NCBI GenBank assembly: GCA_028288775.1
Contig: JAQGHP010000764.1
Coordinates: forward strand, 1 to 5,930
Source: Phycisphaerales bacterium
Lineage (GTDB): Bacteria; Planctomycetota; Phycisphaerae; Tepidisphaerales; Tepidisphaeraceae
DNA: 5,930 nt
Direction: 5' to 3'
The position numbers and the translations under genes are program-made. How positions within the stretch are numbered: position 1 is the stretch's first letter; every line of letters starts with the position of its first letter. Positions 5,858 through 5,930 of this stretch are shown here, in pieces. Below the pieces are notes generated by a model. It saw only the letters and a list, made by a program, of their open reading frames with translations, searched no databases and had not been told where the DNA came from.

Positions 5858-5930
5858 CAGCCCCGGCGGGGCGTAAGAAGCGTGGGTTTCCCGAGGGTCG
5901 CCGCAAGCTTCTTACGCCCCTCCGGGGCTG
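5858..5930. repeat. Inverted pair of CAGCCCCGG repeats (copies 2 and 3)
   Basis: The arms at 5858-5881 and 5907-5930 are reverse complements at 23 of 24 positions, differing only at the central C/A. The loop is 25 bases (5882-5906). Each arm also holds its own small palindrome, so it can fold either as two short hairpins or one long one. The right arm ends exactly at the window edge, so the element may continue. Confidence 0.8.

Noticed and set aside
5717..5930. tRNA or structured RNA gene in the hairpin cluster
   Set aside because: The hairpins are repeats of one another, with no cloverleaf, anticodon arm or TTC-loop pattern.

Overview
The window holds four protein genes and an unusually dense set of palindromic repeats in the spaces between them. 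The sequence is GC-rich. A FlgN-like protein, a DUF1844 protein, a long membrane-anchored TPR protein and several families of short dispersed palindromes together suggest a member of the Planctomycetota or a related PVC lineage. That placement is inferred from gene style and repeat types; no marker here settles it.

Layout from left to right: (1) 1-201 is non-coding, with a G-quadruplex-capable G-tract at the very edge and a CCCTCTCCC hairpin repeat; (2) 202-645, minus strand, a FlgN/FliT-like helical protein of 147 residues; (3) 646-895, a spacer almost filled by a nested imperfect palindrome, with a CCACGAAGGCACGAAG inverted repeat sitting between arms built of TTCGGATTTC units; (4) 896-3322, minus strand, an 808-residue single-pass TPR protein; (5) 3509-3940, minus strand, a DUF1844 protein of 143 residues; (6) 3941-4291, a divergent intergenic region; (7) 4292-5716, plus strand, a complete trigger factor (tig); (8) 5717-5930, a non-coding cluster of hairpin repeats running to the window edge.

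The three minus-strand genes share one direction but are separated by 186 and 250 bases, so they are probably not one tightly coupled operon. DUF1844 and tig are divergent and must carry their promoters in the shared 351-base spacer. tig works in co-translational folding, the TPR protein is probably an envelope-anchored scaffold, the FlgN-like protein may be a flagellar export chaperone, and DUF1844 has no known function. Nothing shows that the four act in one pathway.

I see no convincing undescribed multi-gene system. The points most worth a second look are the nested palindrome at 676-888, the repeat cluster at 5729-5930, and a trigger factor whose FKBP-type domain contains no Phe or Trp at all.
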